A DNA stretch of 64,000 nucleotides, from assembly GCA_003586115.2 (NCBI GenBank), contig QVOM02000025.1, positions 89,134,950-89,198,949 on the forward strand. Reading direction: 5' to 3'. Shown piece by piece: positions 45,129-56,774 of the stretch. The DNA comes from Salvator merianae. Its lineage: Eukaryota > Chordata > Lepidosauria > Squamata > Teiidae. Position 1 is the stretch's first letter, and every line of letters begins with the position of its first letter. The translations under genes were made by a program, and so were the position numbers. The notes under the pieces are model-generated. The model was not told the origin of the DNA, made no database searches, and was given only the letters and a program-made list of their open reading frames with translations.

Positions 45129-45580
45129 GGGCCTGTTAGCACTTTAGTGCCAGTGAGTGATCAGATGTTCACCAGCGTAGTGCTCCCTCATTTTGTGATG
45201 GCCCAAATAATTCGGAGTTTCTGCAAACACTCCCAATTGTTACTAGCTGCAGACAACAAGGTTGTTAACAGCTGTACCGGGGGCAGCATGAATTGCTCCC
45301 AATAAGCAGCATTTGCACTTACTTCTGGGCGTGAACACTGCAGGACACAGCATGGCATGACTGTGGCTATGCAGTTGTGTGCCATGTCCCCAGTCACCAT
45401 GGCAGTGGCCAAATGCTTCTGTGGACCCTGTCATAGTGGGCAGCTGGCATTCACACTGCAAATGCTGGAAGCCCATTTCTGGGTTGTTCCAGTCCTCACC
45501 GTGCAGATGGCTGCTGCACCACGGGGATTGTTCCATCTTGGACTGGTAGAATTCCAAGGAGGAAAGTATGAAAAGGGCTC
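45129..45580. mobile_element. FB2 foldback element
   Basis: Starts GGGCCTGTTAGCACTTTAG with a GTGAGTGATCAGATGTTCAC hairpin. It ends near AGTATGAAAAGGGCTC. The middle (CACCATGGCAGTGGCC, GCATTCACACTGCAAATGC) is typical of the family. Confidence 0.7.
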
Positions 45581-46026
45581 CACGCACACTTTGAATTGTG
45601 TTTGCTTTGTTACAGGTTTCTAAGGGTAGAAGGCACTGATCAAGGGCACAAATCAATGGTTTGTGGGTGCTTAGGCTGCCCTTCCATATCTACATTGAGG
45701 CAACCTTCCTTCGCCCCAGGGCAAGGGGCTTAAATGTCCCCCCAACTCAATGTGGCTGGAAGTCTCACTGCTTCCCCAAAGCATGACACAGGGTGCATTG
45801 ACTTAAAAGCAAAGGTCTTCTGAGGGTGGAATTTCCAGCAGGGATTTCCCATGGCAGGTGGTTGTTGTGGAGTCCTCAAAAAATCAGCCTCCACATGCAG
45901 ATTGTGAGTCCTCTGAAGCACACTGGGGCAGCATCCATGGAAATGGCCTCCTGGGGCAGCTAAGCTGCACTGGTACCAGTTCACTCTCCAGCAAGTCCTC
46001 CCTGCCCCATGGAAACATGGGCTTAG
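45581..46026. other. No feature recognised
   Basis: About 450 bp of unique-looking sequence. Confidence 0.4.
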
Positions 46027-46590
46027 GACTTTTCCACATTTGCTGGTAGAGTGAACTATGGTCCACTTCTGGGCCTCTTTTGTCCACACCTTAGAGCAGA
46101 CCAATGAGCCCCCACCCACTCCTAGTACTCTTCATCTACACATGACAGGGTGTAGATTGGACTAAGGCGCCCCAAATGGTGTCCTGGCAGACCTCTTTTT
46201 CTACCGGCATATTAGGAGGTGATGTACCAGATCATGGAGGTGTGCAGACAGTGTGCTTCTGTGATCTGGTTTACCACAGGGGACCCATTTCTTGGTCTGG
46301 TATATCATGGGGGACTCATTTCATGGTCCAGTATACCATTGAAGAACAATTTTGTGGTCTTCCATACCATAGGGGAAATGGGTTTTCCATTCAGGGGCAC
46401 TTTGTACCAGCTCCAAAGCTCGTGCAAACTTCAGTGCCAGAGTGGTGGCTGGCATGGAATAGGCTGTGCCAAAACAGATGTCCTTGTCCATGTCAGGAGC
46501 AATTCATCCCAGCTTGAGGCAAATTGCCTGTTCTGGACCAGGGTGTCTCACTCTGATTCGGTCTACCAGCAGCAAGTGTAGAAATAGGTA
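46027..46590. mobile_element. Probable FB1 long variant, worn
   Basis: The start GGACTTTTCCACATTTGCTGG and the end GCAAGTGTAGAAATAGG (written in part) resemble FB1 ends. The middle has repeated GGTCTGGTATACCA / TGGTCCAGTATACC words. No target duplication. Confidence 0.4.
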
Positions 46591-47293
46591 GTCGTCTTCT
46601 TGGGCTGGAGATAAGCAAGCTGTTCCACTTTCGATTCATAGCTTGACCCTGGAGAGTGGACACATACATTTTATGACCTGCTTTAAGCCATGCTGATGAC
46701 AGTATTGCAGCAATTTCTTTCATGGATCTGCACTAAAGTGTTAAATTTGCATGAAAATAATCTAACTCAGACCCCTGTGCTCAATCTGATACATCACATT
46801 ATTTCTCTCCTTGAACGAACAAGGGTATGGGCCTCGGATTTTATATTGGTTTGTTTCAGATGCTGGAAAGGTGGGTTTTGGCTCATTTCCCAATGAACTT
46901 AATTGGGCTCATCTCTGGATTAATTTGCTGCTTTAGAAAGTGGTTACACCAAATCGGAGGAGCTTAAATCCCTCACAGCATGTGTCATTTCAAGCCTTGT
47001 CCAGAAGGATGGCGACCATCTTCTAACTGTTGGGTACGATATATTCTTGAGGAACCTGCCAAGAGCCTAAGGCCTTATATTATCTTAGCGAGGGAAGGAC
47101 AGCCAAAGGTAGCTGGCAATCACCCAATGCAGGCAGAACAAACTTTTAGGGATTTGTCTGCAGCTCATTTTGTGACCTGATGGGAAAAAATACACTCTCC
47201 AGTCTATTCTTTTGTACTCCTTGTGAGCAAGCATCAGTATGTTTTACTGTTTGGGGATGCTATCTTTTTAGAATACAGTATTTGAATTAATGA
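46591..47293. other. No feature recognised
   Basis: About 700 bp of unique-looking sequence. Confidence 0.4.
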
Positions 47294-47345
47294 ATGGAAG
47301 GAAGGAAGGAAGGAAGGAAGGAAGGAAGGAAGGAAGGAAGGAAGG
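47294..47345. repeat. (GGAA)n microsatellite
   Basis: About 13 AAGG units, pure purine on the plus strand. Confidence 0.95.
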
Positions 47346-47855
47346 GTGGGAGGATAAATAAATGAATATACAGGTTCCCCATCCTTTGCTCTGGAGGAAA
47401 TCAGAAACTGAAGATCGAAAGTAGCCGGTCTGCTGTTCTGAACTGAGGCAATTTCACCCAGGTGGAAAGACAAGGGAAGTTCAGCTAGTTTTTGCATACT
47501 CTGCCATGCTCTAATTCTTCCACATGTGTTGGATCTTGTGACACATTCTGTGGTAAGGAGCTCACCATAATGGGTTGTAAGTGGAACAACCTCTGCATCT
47601 GATTCGTACTGGTTATCAAGGTTATCTGCTGACTCTTGTCAAAAATCTTTGCAAGCAATTTTATTCATTCATTCATTTATTCATGTATATTTCTACCCTG
47701 TATGCAAAGGTCTTGTTGTCTCAGCTGAAGACCAGGGTAAACCTGCAGTTTTATTCATTGGTGAAGCATAAAGCTCTTGTCAACATACCTTTTAATATCA
47801 ATTATCAAGCAGGAGCAGGAAACGGTGCTGCTGGTTTTTCTCCAATATCAGACCA
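47346..47855. other. No firm feature
   Basis: A LINE/SINE-tail-like phrase (ATTTATTCATGTATATTTC, 'taccctgtatgcaaagg') near 47670-47710. Otherwise unique. Confidence 0.35.
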
Positions 47856-48345
47856 CAGAACATAAGAACTTAAGAGGAACCCTGCTGGATCAGGTCACTA
47901 ATCCATCTAGTCCAGCATCCTGTCTCACCTAGTGGCCCACCAACTGCTTCTGGGCATTCTTAAGCAGAAGACAAAGGCAAAATCTTCACCTGCTCTTGAC
48001 TCCCTGCAAATGGCCTTTAGAGGCATCCAACCTGTCTTTCCAACCTGTAGGTGGCACCTGCATATCCATTCTAATAGCCACTGATACACCTGTCCTCCAT
48101 GAACAAAGAGGAGTCCTGCTGGATCAGGCTGCAGCCCATCTAGTCCAGCATCCTGCCTCACCCAGTGGCCCACCAATTGCTTCTGGGCATCTCAAGCAGA
48201 AGACAACGGCAAAATCTTCACCTGCTCTTGACTCCCTGCAGATGGCCTTTAGAGGCATCCTGCCTGTCTTTCCAAGCTGGAGGTGGTACCCAGACTTCTA
48301 TTCTAGTAGCCACTGATACACCTACTCTCCATTAATTTGTCTAAC
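47856..48345 (-). mobile_element. Dimer of the LINE 3' tail, inverted
   Basis: Minus-strand units of the TTATGTTCTTA-tail family: 47856 to about 48098, and about 48099 to 48345. Each carries CTGGATCAGG, CCATCTAGTCCAGCATCCTG and CACTGATACACCT on the plus strand. Only tail sequence is present, as at 4.1-4.7 and 22.7-23.3 kb. Confidence 0.75.
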
Positions 48346-48948
48346 GATTATTAAGAAAGCAAAAACAACAAAAGAAAAACCTCTGTTCTTCTGTCTCTTA
48401 GGAGACAGAGAGGACCTTGGAAAATCTCTTTTCTATGAGGTACCATTTCGAAAACTCTGAACTAGACAAGAAAAAAAAATATTAAAAGCAAGAGTTTTTT
48501 TTTTTCTAGCCATACCAAGAGCAGTCAAGAGACCTGAAGGGTGAAGGAAAATGAGATTAACAGATGGCACGGGACAAGAAAGGTCAAAAAGAGGTCAGAT
48601 TTAACAAAGGTCAAATTTAACAAAGGTCAAGAAATTTGTCTTTGTGACAATTGCTCAGGTACTAACAGAGAAGACTGGAATATTCACAAGAATAGCACTT
48701 CAATAGCAACTTGGTCTGAAATTTCCATTGAAAAGAGAATGCTGTCCAAAAGAGGACAAAAAGAGAAGAACCTTCAAGAGAAGAAGACCGTTCTCCTTAA
48801 AAGAGGCCACCTTGACAGCTTAGGTATCCCATGCAATATTTTAGCCACCCAGAAAGTAGTGTAAGTTCTGACAGGTCCAACCAAAGCTCTTGTAGTCCCA
48901 TTAGGTGCACGAGTGGTTGCCAGAAATCTCAAAGTGGGACCCTGAATT
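48346..48948. other. Unrecognised stretch with a lysine-rich frame
   Basis: A plus-strand frame at 48541-48864 is open for about 107 codons and rich in Lys and Glu, with a CLCDNC motif. It has no ATG at its first position and resembles no family I know. It may belong to the same composite element as the tandem array downstream. Confidence 0.25.
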
Positions 48949-49075
48949 TATTTATATGTTTATCTGTTGCATGTTTATCCCACCCTTCACCTCTCAAGGT
49001 CTGTCAGAACAGCTTACAAATGGTTTACAAGACAGGCTGCTGTCCTCAAGCTTACAATTTAAGAGCTGAAATGGT
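48949..49075. repeat. LINE/SINE tail fragment
   Basis: TTTATTTATATGTTTATC, CCCACCCTTCACCTCTC and 'cagcttacaaatgg' match the common reptile tail wording. It lies just upstream of the tandem array. Confidence 0.45.
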
Positions 49076-49139
49076 ACATGAGAAGTGGACAATAAGAAGA
49101 GAAAAGAGAATAGGAAGAGAAAATGTTTATTCCTCATTC

Positions 49140-49665
49140 CCTACAGGCAAGATGGCGTGCAGCTTTGCAGTTGCAGTTACAGAAGAGAGCAAGATGGCAG
49201 AGCTCCCGGGCCTGCCGTCTTTTCTCCTTCCCCTCAGACCAGACGCTTCACACTGCTGGAAGCAAGATGGCAGAGAATCCCCAACCTGCCATCTCTCCTC
49301 CACTCCCCTCAGCCAAAATGGTTCACAACCTTCTGGTTGCGGTTGGAGGAGGGAGGGGGCGCTGCGGAGAGAAAGATGGTGGAGCTCCTCAGCCTGCTTC
49401 TTCTTCTTCTCCGTTCCTCTCAGGCAAGATGGTTCATGCTGCTGGATGCAAGATGGCAGAACTCCCAGACTGCTGTCTGTTCTCTACTCCCCTCAGACAA
49501 GATGGTTCACACCCTTGTGGTGGTAGTTAGAAGAGGGAGATTCCTCAGGAGAAGAAGGATGACACTCCACTAGGTTGCCTTCTCTCCACTAGGTTGTTCT
49601 GCTACTATTGGGTGCAAGATGGCGGAGCTCTCTATCTCTGCATTCCCCTCAGAAAATGTGATATA
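49140..49665 (+). repeat. Tandem array, inverted relative of the one near 39.7 kb
   Basis: Repeated CAGGCAAGATGG / CAGACAAGATGGTTCA starts near 49145, 49309, 49419 and 49494, with CAAGATGGCAGA..CTGCC blocks between. Translated it gives SAKMVHNLLVAVGGGRG and DGGAPQPA, matching the minus-strand reading of 39658-40050. Unit lengths are more variable here (about 75-160 bp). Confidence 0.75.
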
Positions 49666-49768
49666 TTAAAGCTAATCCAACTGTAATGCTTTAATCAATT
49701 TGAAGTCCTCCAGATTTTTTGAGGGGCACCACCCATCCAACACAGCGATCAAAACTATTTCTTAACCC

Positions 49769-49824
49769 TTGTTTAAAATTGATATGGTCTTCGGACTAAT
49801 CAATAAACTTAAACTTGAAACTTG
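49769..49824 (+). mobile_element. 56-bp LINE 3' end with 17-bp target duplication
   Basis: The insert ends CAATAAACTTAAACTTGAAA plus CTTG, a short tandem tail of a non-LTR element. It is flanked by AAACTATTTCTTAACCC at 49752-49768 and the same 17 bp at 49825-49841. The tail wording matches the 3' end of the minus-strand LINE at 52.67 kb. It is an extreme 5' truncation. Confidence 0.75.
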
Positions 49825-49841
49825 AAACTATTTCTTAACCC

Positions 49842-50515
49842 CCCTGCTCCAAATAACAGGGAAGTCCAAATCACCTCACACATTTTTTAAGTTGTCACAG
49901 AAACTCAATTGCTGCTTGCTCTTTGAAAGTGTACAACACGCTCCTTAGAGGAAGCCTTCTGTGTTTGTTTAAGGAAAACAAAGGAGAGCTGAGATCTTGG
50001 CAGGAGTTGCATGGCTGTGAAAGTGCTCTAAAAGCTGGGGTCTGTATGGCCCTGCACTCAGTGAGAAAACAGCCAACCCTAGGAGCACTTTTAAGGAGGA
50101 GCTGGAGAAAGTAGCTGTTTCTCCTGTTCTTCCATCCCACTGCCATTTAGGTGCAGACTTATTTGTTGTCCGTCTCCAGGCCAAATAATACAGCCTGTCT
50201 TCTGGCTCACAGAAAATGGCCGACATACGGTGATCCAGAAAACCGTCCTGGCTGGAAACATCAATGCCAAGGAACAAAAGTTCCCCAGCTGTGATGTTTG
50301 TCCAGGCAGGAGCACCAGTAGTCATGTGAACAACACACTTGTCACACTAAGCGACAGGGCACCTGATTAAAAGCAGCCTGCTCTTGAAGGGGCAGGAATT
50401 GCTCATGTGCAGCTCCTGCCATGGATAGTGAATTAGAATTGCAAATAATGAACATCTCTTGCATTTTCCTTAGATGACAAAGGTAAGCGTGGAGGCACAC
50501 CCTCTTGCTTGGAAA
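49842..50515. other. No feature recognised
   Basis: About 670 bp of unique-looking sequence. Minus-strand frames of 74-118 codons overlap and match nothing. Confidence 0.4.
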
Positions 50516-50540
50516 AGCTTGCCCCCTTGAACTGTTTCTT
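50516..50540. repeat. 25-bp direct repeat, copy 1
   Basis: Begins AGCTTGCCCCCTTGAAC and is identical over 25 bases to 52029-52053. It abuts the broken left end of an FB2 element. Confidence 0.85.
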
Positions 50541-51009
50541 AGCGAGTGGAACATTCCAAGTCACTGGCTGGGACAGAGCATTTGCGCTTGCAAATAGCTA
50601 TAGCTGGCTGGAAACTCACCAAAGCCTGCCTGAAGCTCTCCTGAAGGTCACCAGCTGTGGTCAACAAAATTGTAGTCTCCAAGCTGACTAGCACAATCAG
50701 GTGCAGATCAGGAGTGGTGCATTCGCACCACTTCCTGGTTTGGAATGACGACTGGGCTGGGACTGCATGGCTGGACCTACGCCGTCAGACGGTTTGAACC
50801 CAGGTTCAGACTTTGTGGTCCAGACCCTGGCGGCTGTTGCGGACACAGCTACCAAACTAGTGCACTCCCATTCACACTTCTTCACCAGCTGATCAGCTCG
50901 AGGAACATTCCAGCACTGACAAGTGCAAACACTCCTCACCATACCCGATCCCAACCGGCCCAAAACATACTAGTTAGAATGTTCTACTGCTGTAAGTGTG
51001 AACATGCCC
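50541..51009 (+). mobile_element. FB2 long variant (group E), left end lost
   Basis: Starts AGCGAGTGGAACATTCC, lacking the first 16 or so bases of the family. It continues colinear with 7242-7729 and ends GTAAGTGTGAACATGCCC. Confidence 0.7.
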
Positions 51010-52028
51010 ATAGTGACAAAAGAGAGCAAAGCCTTTAACTATCCCGAGTACTTGAGAGCAGACAGCTTTTGGTGAGTAATGGCTTCCATGAAGAGGAATG
51101 ATCCAATGACTGGAAAGGATGCCTTCCTTTCAATAAATGGTGAACACTCCTTATGCAGGATGACAGTCTAGTGCGCTAAAAGGAAGGCAGTTTCCCCAAA
51201 CACTGGATGGCCCCTCCCCATAAAAGCTGTCACTACCTTACAGTGAGGTGAGCTAAAGGCATTGGCACTGTCCATACCATCTTCTGTCTCCAGGTGACCA
51301 AGCTTGGACACATGTTCAAGGCATGATATGTGAAACTGCCTGCTGCACCTTGTAGTTCCTGAATGAACTCACTGGGACAGACTAGAAATATGGCTGGAAG
51401 TCAGCCAATTTCTGGTCTGTCCCAACAGGTCCAGGAGCACTTTTCGGCCCTTGTGTTACCCTCAACAAGCATTCACACAGGGGCAAGGAGGTGATTCTGT
51501 GGATGGGAATTCTTTCTTCCACTTTCCTGTTATGCAACGCCCACCACAGGACACGGAAGTGTGGGGGCTAAATAGCAGCAGACTGATTGCCTGTCTGCTC
51601 CCTGGTCACTGCAAGGGCTCTGAAAAGGCCCCAACTGGATGCAACCCCTGCCGTTTTTCCTCACTCTTCTTTTAGGACATGTTGGAGCACCTGCCTTCAA
51701 CAGCATCGTCCCCGCATGAACAAAATATATTGCCCTCAAACACTTATAAATATGTGAAACCCTACTGAGAGGTTGTACTATATTTATTTCCATGCATCTT
51801 AATTTCCCCAGGTTCTTTTTCCATAAATCATACGGTAAACTTCAGAGTTTGGGGCTCTTTCTTTAATTCCTCTAGCAGTCGGAGCCAGAAGAGACACTCT
51901 GACTTGGCAATGTAACTCCCAGTTTAGAAGGCGAGCAGGAGCCACGATTTGAACTGGACAATTAGGCTGAGGTTTTTATTAAGTACCTCTTTATCACCCC
52001 CACCTGCACAGTTGAGGGACTGCCTCCT
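51010..52028. other. No feature recognised
   Basis: About 1 kb of unique-looking sequence. A minus-strand B-box-like GTTCAAATCGTGGCTCC near 51937-51955 is not enough to call a SINE. Confidence 0.4.
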
Positions 52029-52053
52029 AGCTTGCCCCCTTGAACTGTTTCTT
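52029..52053. repeat. 25-bp direct repeat, copy 2
   Basis: Identical to 50516-50540. The two copies bracket about 1.49 kb. Confidence 0.85.
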
Positions 52054-52669
52054 GTGCTGTTCCCACACATTCCCTAGTCAAGCATGAAATGAGAGATCAA
52101 TTAAGCTGCACGCTGTCCTTGGCAGATGTGAACATCTGGAAGTTTAACTGTGAAATTCAAAAGAGTGTACAGTATAGGGTTTGTGTGTTCATAAGGGAGA
52201 GAGAGAAAGGGCTTATTCTGTACATCAGTGAGAATTCTATTAAGGGCTGCTGATCAGACATGATTTTTTAAAATTGTCTTTTTAAGAATAAGCGTCTCAT
52301 CCCCAAACGGCCTTCTAAACAGTTGTCCCAAATATATGGCTCAAACTTAACTTACACTGCAGACTATCTTTGCATCCAGGTCAGGCAATCTAACCTGACT
52401 GCAAGGGTGCTATCCACTAATTGGCCACTATGTGGGAAATCCCTGCTTTTTGCTTATGCAGTTCCCTGCCCAATGTGGCTTAAAGTCTGAGAAGCCTTCA
52501 GAGCTACAAAGTGTTATGTGAATGTTGAAGAGGCAACCTTTCTCAGTCTTGAAGATGGAGTAAGGGGAATTCAGGGGGAAATGTCTGTCATTACGGACTC
52601 AAATTCACCCAGAAGGTGACTCTTTAAGTGTGTCTGATAGCACCCTTAAGCTGCATCCACACAGCCACT
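52054..52669. other. No feature recognised
   Basis: About 600 bp of unique-looking sequence. Confidence 0.4.
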
Positions 52670-53110
52670 TCTAGCTGGCAATTTCAATTTATTTGATCGA
52701 AATCAGAACACAAAGTATAAAAGATAAAATACCATTACACCTGTATACATATCCAATCCCATTAACAGAAGACATAAATTATTCTGTCCACATCAACTGT
52801 TTACGTGTCTTAATAACCATCACACAGAACTGTGTCACTCTGTACGTTACCTGAGGTTTCTTCTTGTCTGCTAAAAGAAAAGTAGTATACAATTCATGTG
52901 ATTGCCCAAGCATACTAGTTGACAATGTGGTAATAAGCCTAGATCTACTATCATTGTAATAAGGGTAGTATAACAATATATGGTGGATAGATTGAATTGA
53001 CTTCCTGTCACATGGACACGTGTGGTAGTTAATCAGGATTTTCAAAAAATCCTGTATAACATAGCTGTGGGTAGCATATCACATCTGGCCCAGAAAAAAG
53101 CTCTCTGTTG
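52670..53110 (-). pseudogene. LINE ORF2 C-terminal zinc region and 3' end
   Basis: The minus-strand frame 53045-52779 reads HTCPCDRKSIQSIHHILLYY, then PYYNDSRSRLI, TTFLLADKK and VTQFCVMVIKTRKQL. This is the CPC..S.xHxLLxCPxY..xR..FLL.D pattern at the C-terminus of one non-LTR clade in reptiles. The 3' UTR runs to about 52680 and ends with AAATAAATTGAAATTG, like the insert at 49.77 kb. It is 5'-truncated. Confidence 0.65.
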
Positions 53111-53334
53111 GACTGTCAAAACAAGAGTAGTCAATTCAAGTAGCTAGAAGACTTCCATTTGAGATTTTCAACAAATTTTCTACTGTAGGTATGGACAACA
53201 CTGATTTCATTCTGTAAAACTATATATAATAACCTCTCACTAATTGTTATTTTGGTCTGTTGGTAATCCAGTAATAGAAAGTAATCAAGAGACAATCCAC
53301 AATTAGCTCATATCTGGCTGGCATTAAGTTGGCT

Positions 53335-53687
53335 GGGTGGGCAACTACAGTTCCTAGTCTCAGGGCCTCTGGCGGACACATTTTGACAGAACGCTCTGGT
53401 GTGCCACTGAAATAGGTCCTCCAATAGTGCTAAAAATGGGAGGTGTGCCTTCTGTATGCCTCCCATGTTCAGAATCAGGGTTACTGGTCTGCTGGTAGAC
53501 CCAATTATATGTATCTACCAGTAAACCCGAGTAAGACTCCCTGATTGGGATCATGCTCCATCTAAAGCACTGTAGATCAGTAGCGGGGCACGGCCTCATA
53601 GATTTGCATTAACATGCACATCTATCTGGAACAGAATCTTACTATGTGGACTCTTAATTTGGATTAAGGGCTTGTGTAGAAATAGCC
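53335..53687. mobile_element. FB1 long variant, left-truncated
   Basis: Colinear with the second half of 54425-54940 (GATTGGGATCATGC, 'tagatttgcattaacatgca', CTTACTATGTGG, GATTAAGGGC) and ends TGTGTAGAAATAGCC. Confidence 0.55.
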
Positions 53688-54066
53688 TCGGATCAAGCCT
53701 GGAAAGAGCACTGTGCCTTGGTCTATCTAAACATTCTTGGCTACTGGGGTTAGATGCCTTTTTCTTTTGAGAACTTCCACTCAGAGTGGACTAGATGCGT
53801 GCAACATTACTGCCATAATATAAGCACTCATCTGCTTGCAATCATACGCCTAAATTTTTAGGTTCTCTCTATTTCTCTTCAAATAGGAAACCTGGGCAAG
53901 ACATTCTTTTCACTGCATTTCAAGGGGCACAGATGGCAAAGCCAGCTGCTTGTTCTTTTGTTCTTGTTGGCAACGTAACAATAGCTCTCGGTCAATTAAG
54001 TATTATTGCTAGCGCACTGATGGTTTACTCAGCTTGGGTTCTCCACCTTGCCCTCTTCCTTCAATA

Positions 54067-54070
<4 letters not shown>
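53688..54070. other. No feature recognised
   Basis: About 380 bp of unique-looking sequence. Confidence 0.4.

Positions 54071-54103
<33 letters not shown>
54071..54103. repeat. (CA)n microsatellite
   Basis: Sixteen CA units. Confidence 0.95.
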
Positions 54104-54106
<3 letters not shown>

Positions 54107-54424
54107 ATATATTGCAGATACTAGGAAATCTTCAGGAAGGAGAAACAGCTGGCTAAGATCTCCTTGCAGCACTAAGCAAACAATATGGCAGAAAAGCCTT
54201 CCTGATTTGAGTCTAAATTCATCTAAATTGCCTGCAGGGTCAGGAAAGGTCTACTAGCTATATGGGAGAGAAAACTGTGGCTTTCCAGATGTTGCTTGAG
54301 GTTGTTCTTGCTGAATGTGAACATCTGGAAAAGATCAGATCATCATTTCTGACTTCTGGCCATGCTAGACGTTGGACAGCTGAGGAACCTCAGGAAGTTC
54401 TCTATTCATGAAGACACTGCTAGC

Positions 54425-54940
54425 GATTGCTGCACTTACCTGCCCTTGTTCAGAATCAGTGGATCTGGAACAGCCAGCCCCACTGATTCCAAACAAGGAA
54501 ATGAGTGGGTGGGATCAGTGCTATCTACATGATGGTCCTGATCCAGAACAGCCCACACTGCATCACCGTGGCCTCAAAGCACAGACACAGAGGCCTCTGT
54601 GGGCTAGGTATATAAGTTCCTAATCTTGGGAGCTTCTGGGATGGTATTTTGGGAGGTGTTTTGTCATGTTGCCAGAATCACTCCTCATAGCCCAGAACAC
54701 AGAGGCATCTATCTGCATGGTATGCCTCCTTGTTCAGGATTGGAGCCCACTGGTCTGCTCGGAGGTCACGATGAAATGTGGCTACTGGTGATCCTGATCA
54801 GGGCTTCCCTGATCAAGTAAAGCGGGCGGCATGTTCCAGTGGTGTGGGTGGCTGCATAGATCTGTATTAACATGCAAGTCTATGTGACCTAGAACCTTAC
54901 TGTGTGGTTCCCGATTAAGGGCCCATGCAGAAAGGGGCCC
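54425..54940. mobile_element. FB1 long variant
   Basis: Starts ATTGCTGCACTTACCTGCCC and ends CATGCAGAAAGGGGCCC. The interior TCAGAATCAGTGGATCTGG pairs with CCACTGATTCCAAAC. Related to 36442-36969 and 53335-53687. Confidence 0.6.
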
Positions 54941-55526
54941 TGTTTGTTAAAACTTCAGCTGGTGTCCCAGAAGCAGCTAGGTAATGTATCCAGGCAAAGT
55001 CCTTCCTTTGCTGTTTATCCCTAGCATGTGACATCAGAAATGATATTAAGATAACATTTAAGGTGGTCCTCCGTGGGCCTTCTTTCCTTTGTCTATCTCC
55101 ATTTAAAAGCCATATAAACTAATGATCTTTGCTGCGTATCTTGGTAATGAATCCCTTTGATATGTATTCATTGATGCGTTAAATTGACTTATCTCCTCTG
55201 GGGGCTCACATAATTCCATCTCATTTGAAGCAACGTTCCCTTTGGGTCAGCCCTGAACAAGCGAGGTTGTCAATATAGGACTCTGAGATAGGAATTCCTC
55301 AACCAAATGAATAGAAAGAGCTCCAGTTATTGCAAAAACAGTATAATTGACATATTTTGACATCAGTAAGGAAACCACTTTGTTGCATGCAATGGTTATG
55401 TTATCAGGCTGCTGGAGATGAAGAAATATGGGACCATAGTGTCTTTCTTGGTCTCTTCTGCTGAGGAAAGGAATCATATTTCTCCTTGCAATCTTTCTAT
55501 TCCATATGTTCTGAAATAAAGACTTA
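54941..55526. other. Unrecognised stretch with a 109-codon minus-strand frame
   Basis: The frame at 55576-55247 on the minus strand is open and of varied composition (for example SKYVNYTVFAITGALSIHLV). It partly overlaps the FB2 element that follows. It matches no family I know. Confidence 0.2.
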
Positions 55527-55941
55527 GGACCTGTTTGCAATGATATGGTAGTGAGCGTCTGCATGCTCACTAGCACAGTCCGTCTACACTCTGAAGATGC
55601 TCCTGAACACTACTAGCTGTGGACAGCTAACTCACTGTCCATGACTTGACTGGAAGCAGCTGGACTGCTCCCGGTCAGCAGCGTTTGCACCTGCTTCTGG
55701 GTGTGAATGGTGCGTGGCCACAGCACAGTTGTGGCTGCACAGCCGTGTGCTGCACACCTGGTCTCCATGGCAGTGGCCAGAAATGTCTGACCACTGTCAT
55801 GGAAGTCGAGTCAGCACCTGTACTGCAAGTGCTGGAAGCTGCTCTAGCACTTGCAGTGTGGATGGCCACCACACTGCTGGCTGTGTTCCAGCTTAGACTG
55901 GTATAATTATGCCATTCTAAGTGTTAAAGTGTGAACAGGCT
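55527..55941. mobile_element. FB2 foldback element
   Basis: Starts GGACCTGTTTGCAATGATAT with the GTGAGCGTCTGCATGCTCAC hairpin and ends AAAGTGTGAACAGGCT. It retains the uninterrupted GGACAGCTAACTCACTGTCC hairpin that is split in the copy at 60985. Confidence 0.75.
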
Positions 55942-56774
55942 AATAGTTTTCTTTTCTATGTTTTGTGTCTTAAACTATACGTAGCAAGAAGCTATCTGAA
56001 CACAACAAACTACAGTTAAGAGTTACATGGAGGCCCTTGATGGTATAAAAAGACTGAAGAGAGGGATCCTTTTATTTTGGTTTTTAAAAAGTAACAAGCA
56101 AACACCTTCTAAATAAATAAATAATACGCAATGCCCTCTGTGCAAAAATGTATTCTCCAGATGTTCCTGGGGTGGAAGCATCATCATCTTGGGTCATTGA
56201 CCTACCAAGTTAAAGGTGAGGAAATGAGGTCAAAAAAACACTTAAGAAAGTCAACAGGTTGTCTACCACTATTCTGTCCCATTCTGTGAGATGTTCCTGA
56301 AGAATTATTCAAATTAAAAGACCATAAATGCTGCATGCTTTGGTTAGACTCCTTTGGACCTTAGCCTGAATACTCATGAAATACAGCTGGTTGTTAGGAG
56401 ATATACACCAGAATAAACAGCATTCAGACTAATCACAGGTCAGTAGCAGAGATATGCTGAATTGCTTCATATGAAATTGGGGTTTTCTTTAATTTTCCTG
56501 CAATTGAAAGGTCCTCTACTTTGAATTCAAAACCCAAATGCAAAAGCTAAAGAAAATGGTACTTTTGTTGATTTCTGAAATTCTGCAACTGGTCTCCCTC
56601 AGTGTTAGGGAAATATAGCCTCTTTCATGCTAAGGAATCACAGGTTCCTCCAGCAAGGGAAGAGGTGGCGGTGGCAATGTTTTCAGCTGCTAGGACAGCT
56701 AGGCCTTTCCCACCTATCTCGGTTTGCAGTGCGACCTCACAGCCTGAGACTGAGAAGAAGCAGGAGCCTCACCC
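55942..56774. other. No firm feature; possible 5' part of the BED-finger gene
   Basis: Unique-looking. The last 170 bp is GC-richer, with an open frame (56602-56838) in a different phase from the BED-finger frame. CCTTGTTCTTCAG at 56773-56785 resembles a 3' splice site just upstream of that frame. Confidence 0.3.

Noticed and set aside
48541..48864. 107-codon lysine-rich frame as a small gene
   Set aside because: No ATG at its start and no recognisable family; kept only as a note on the stretch.
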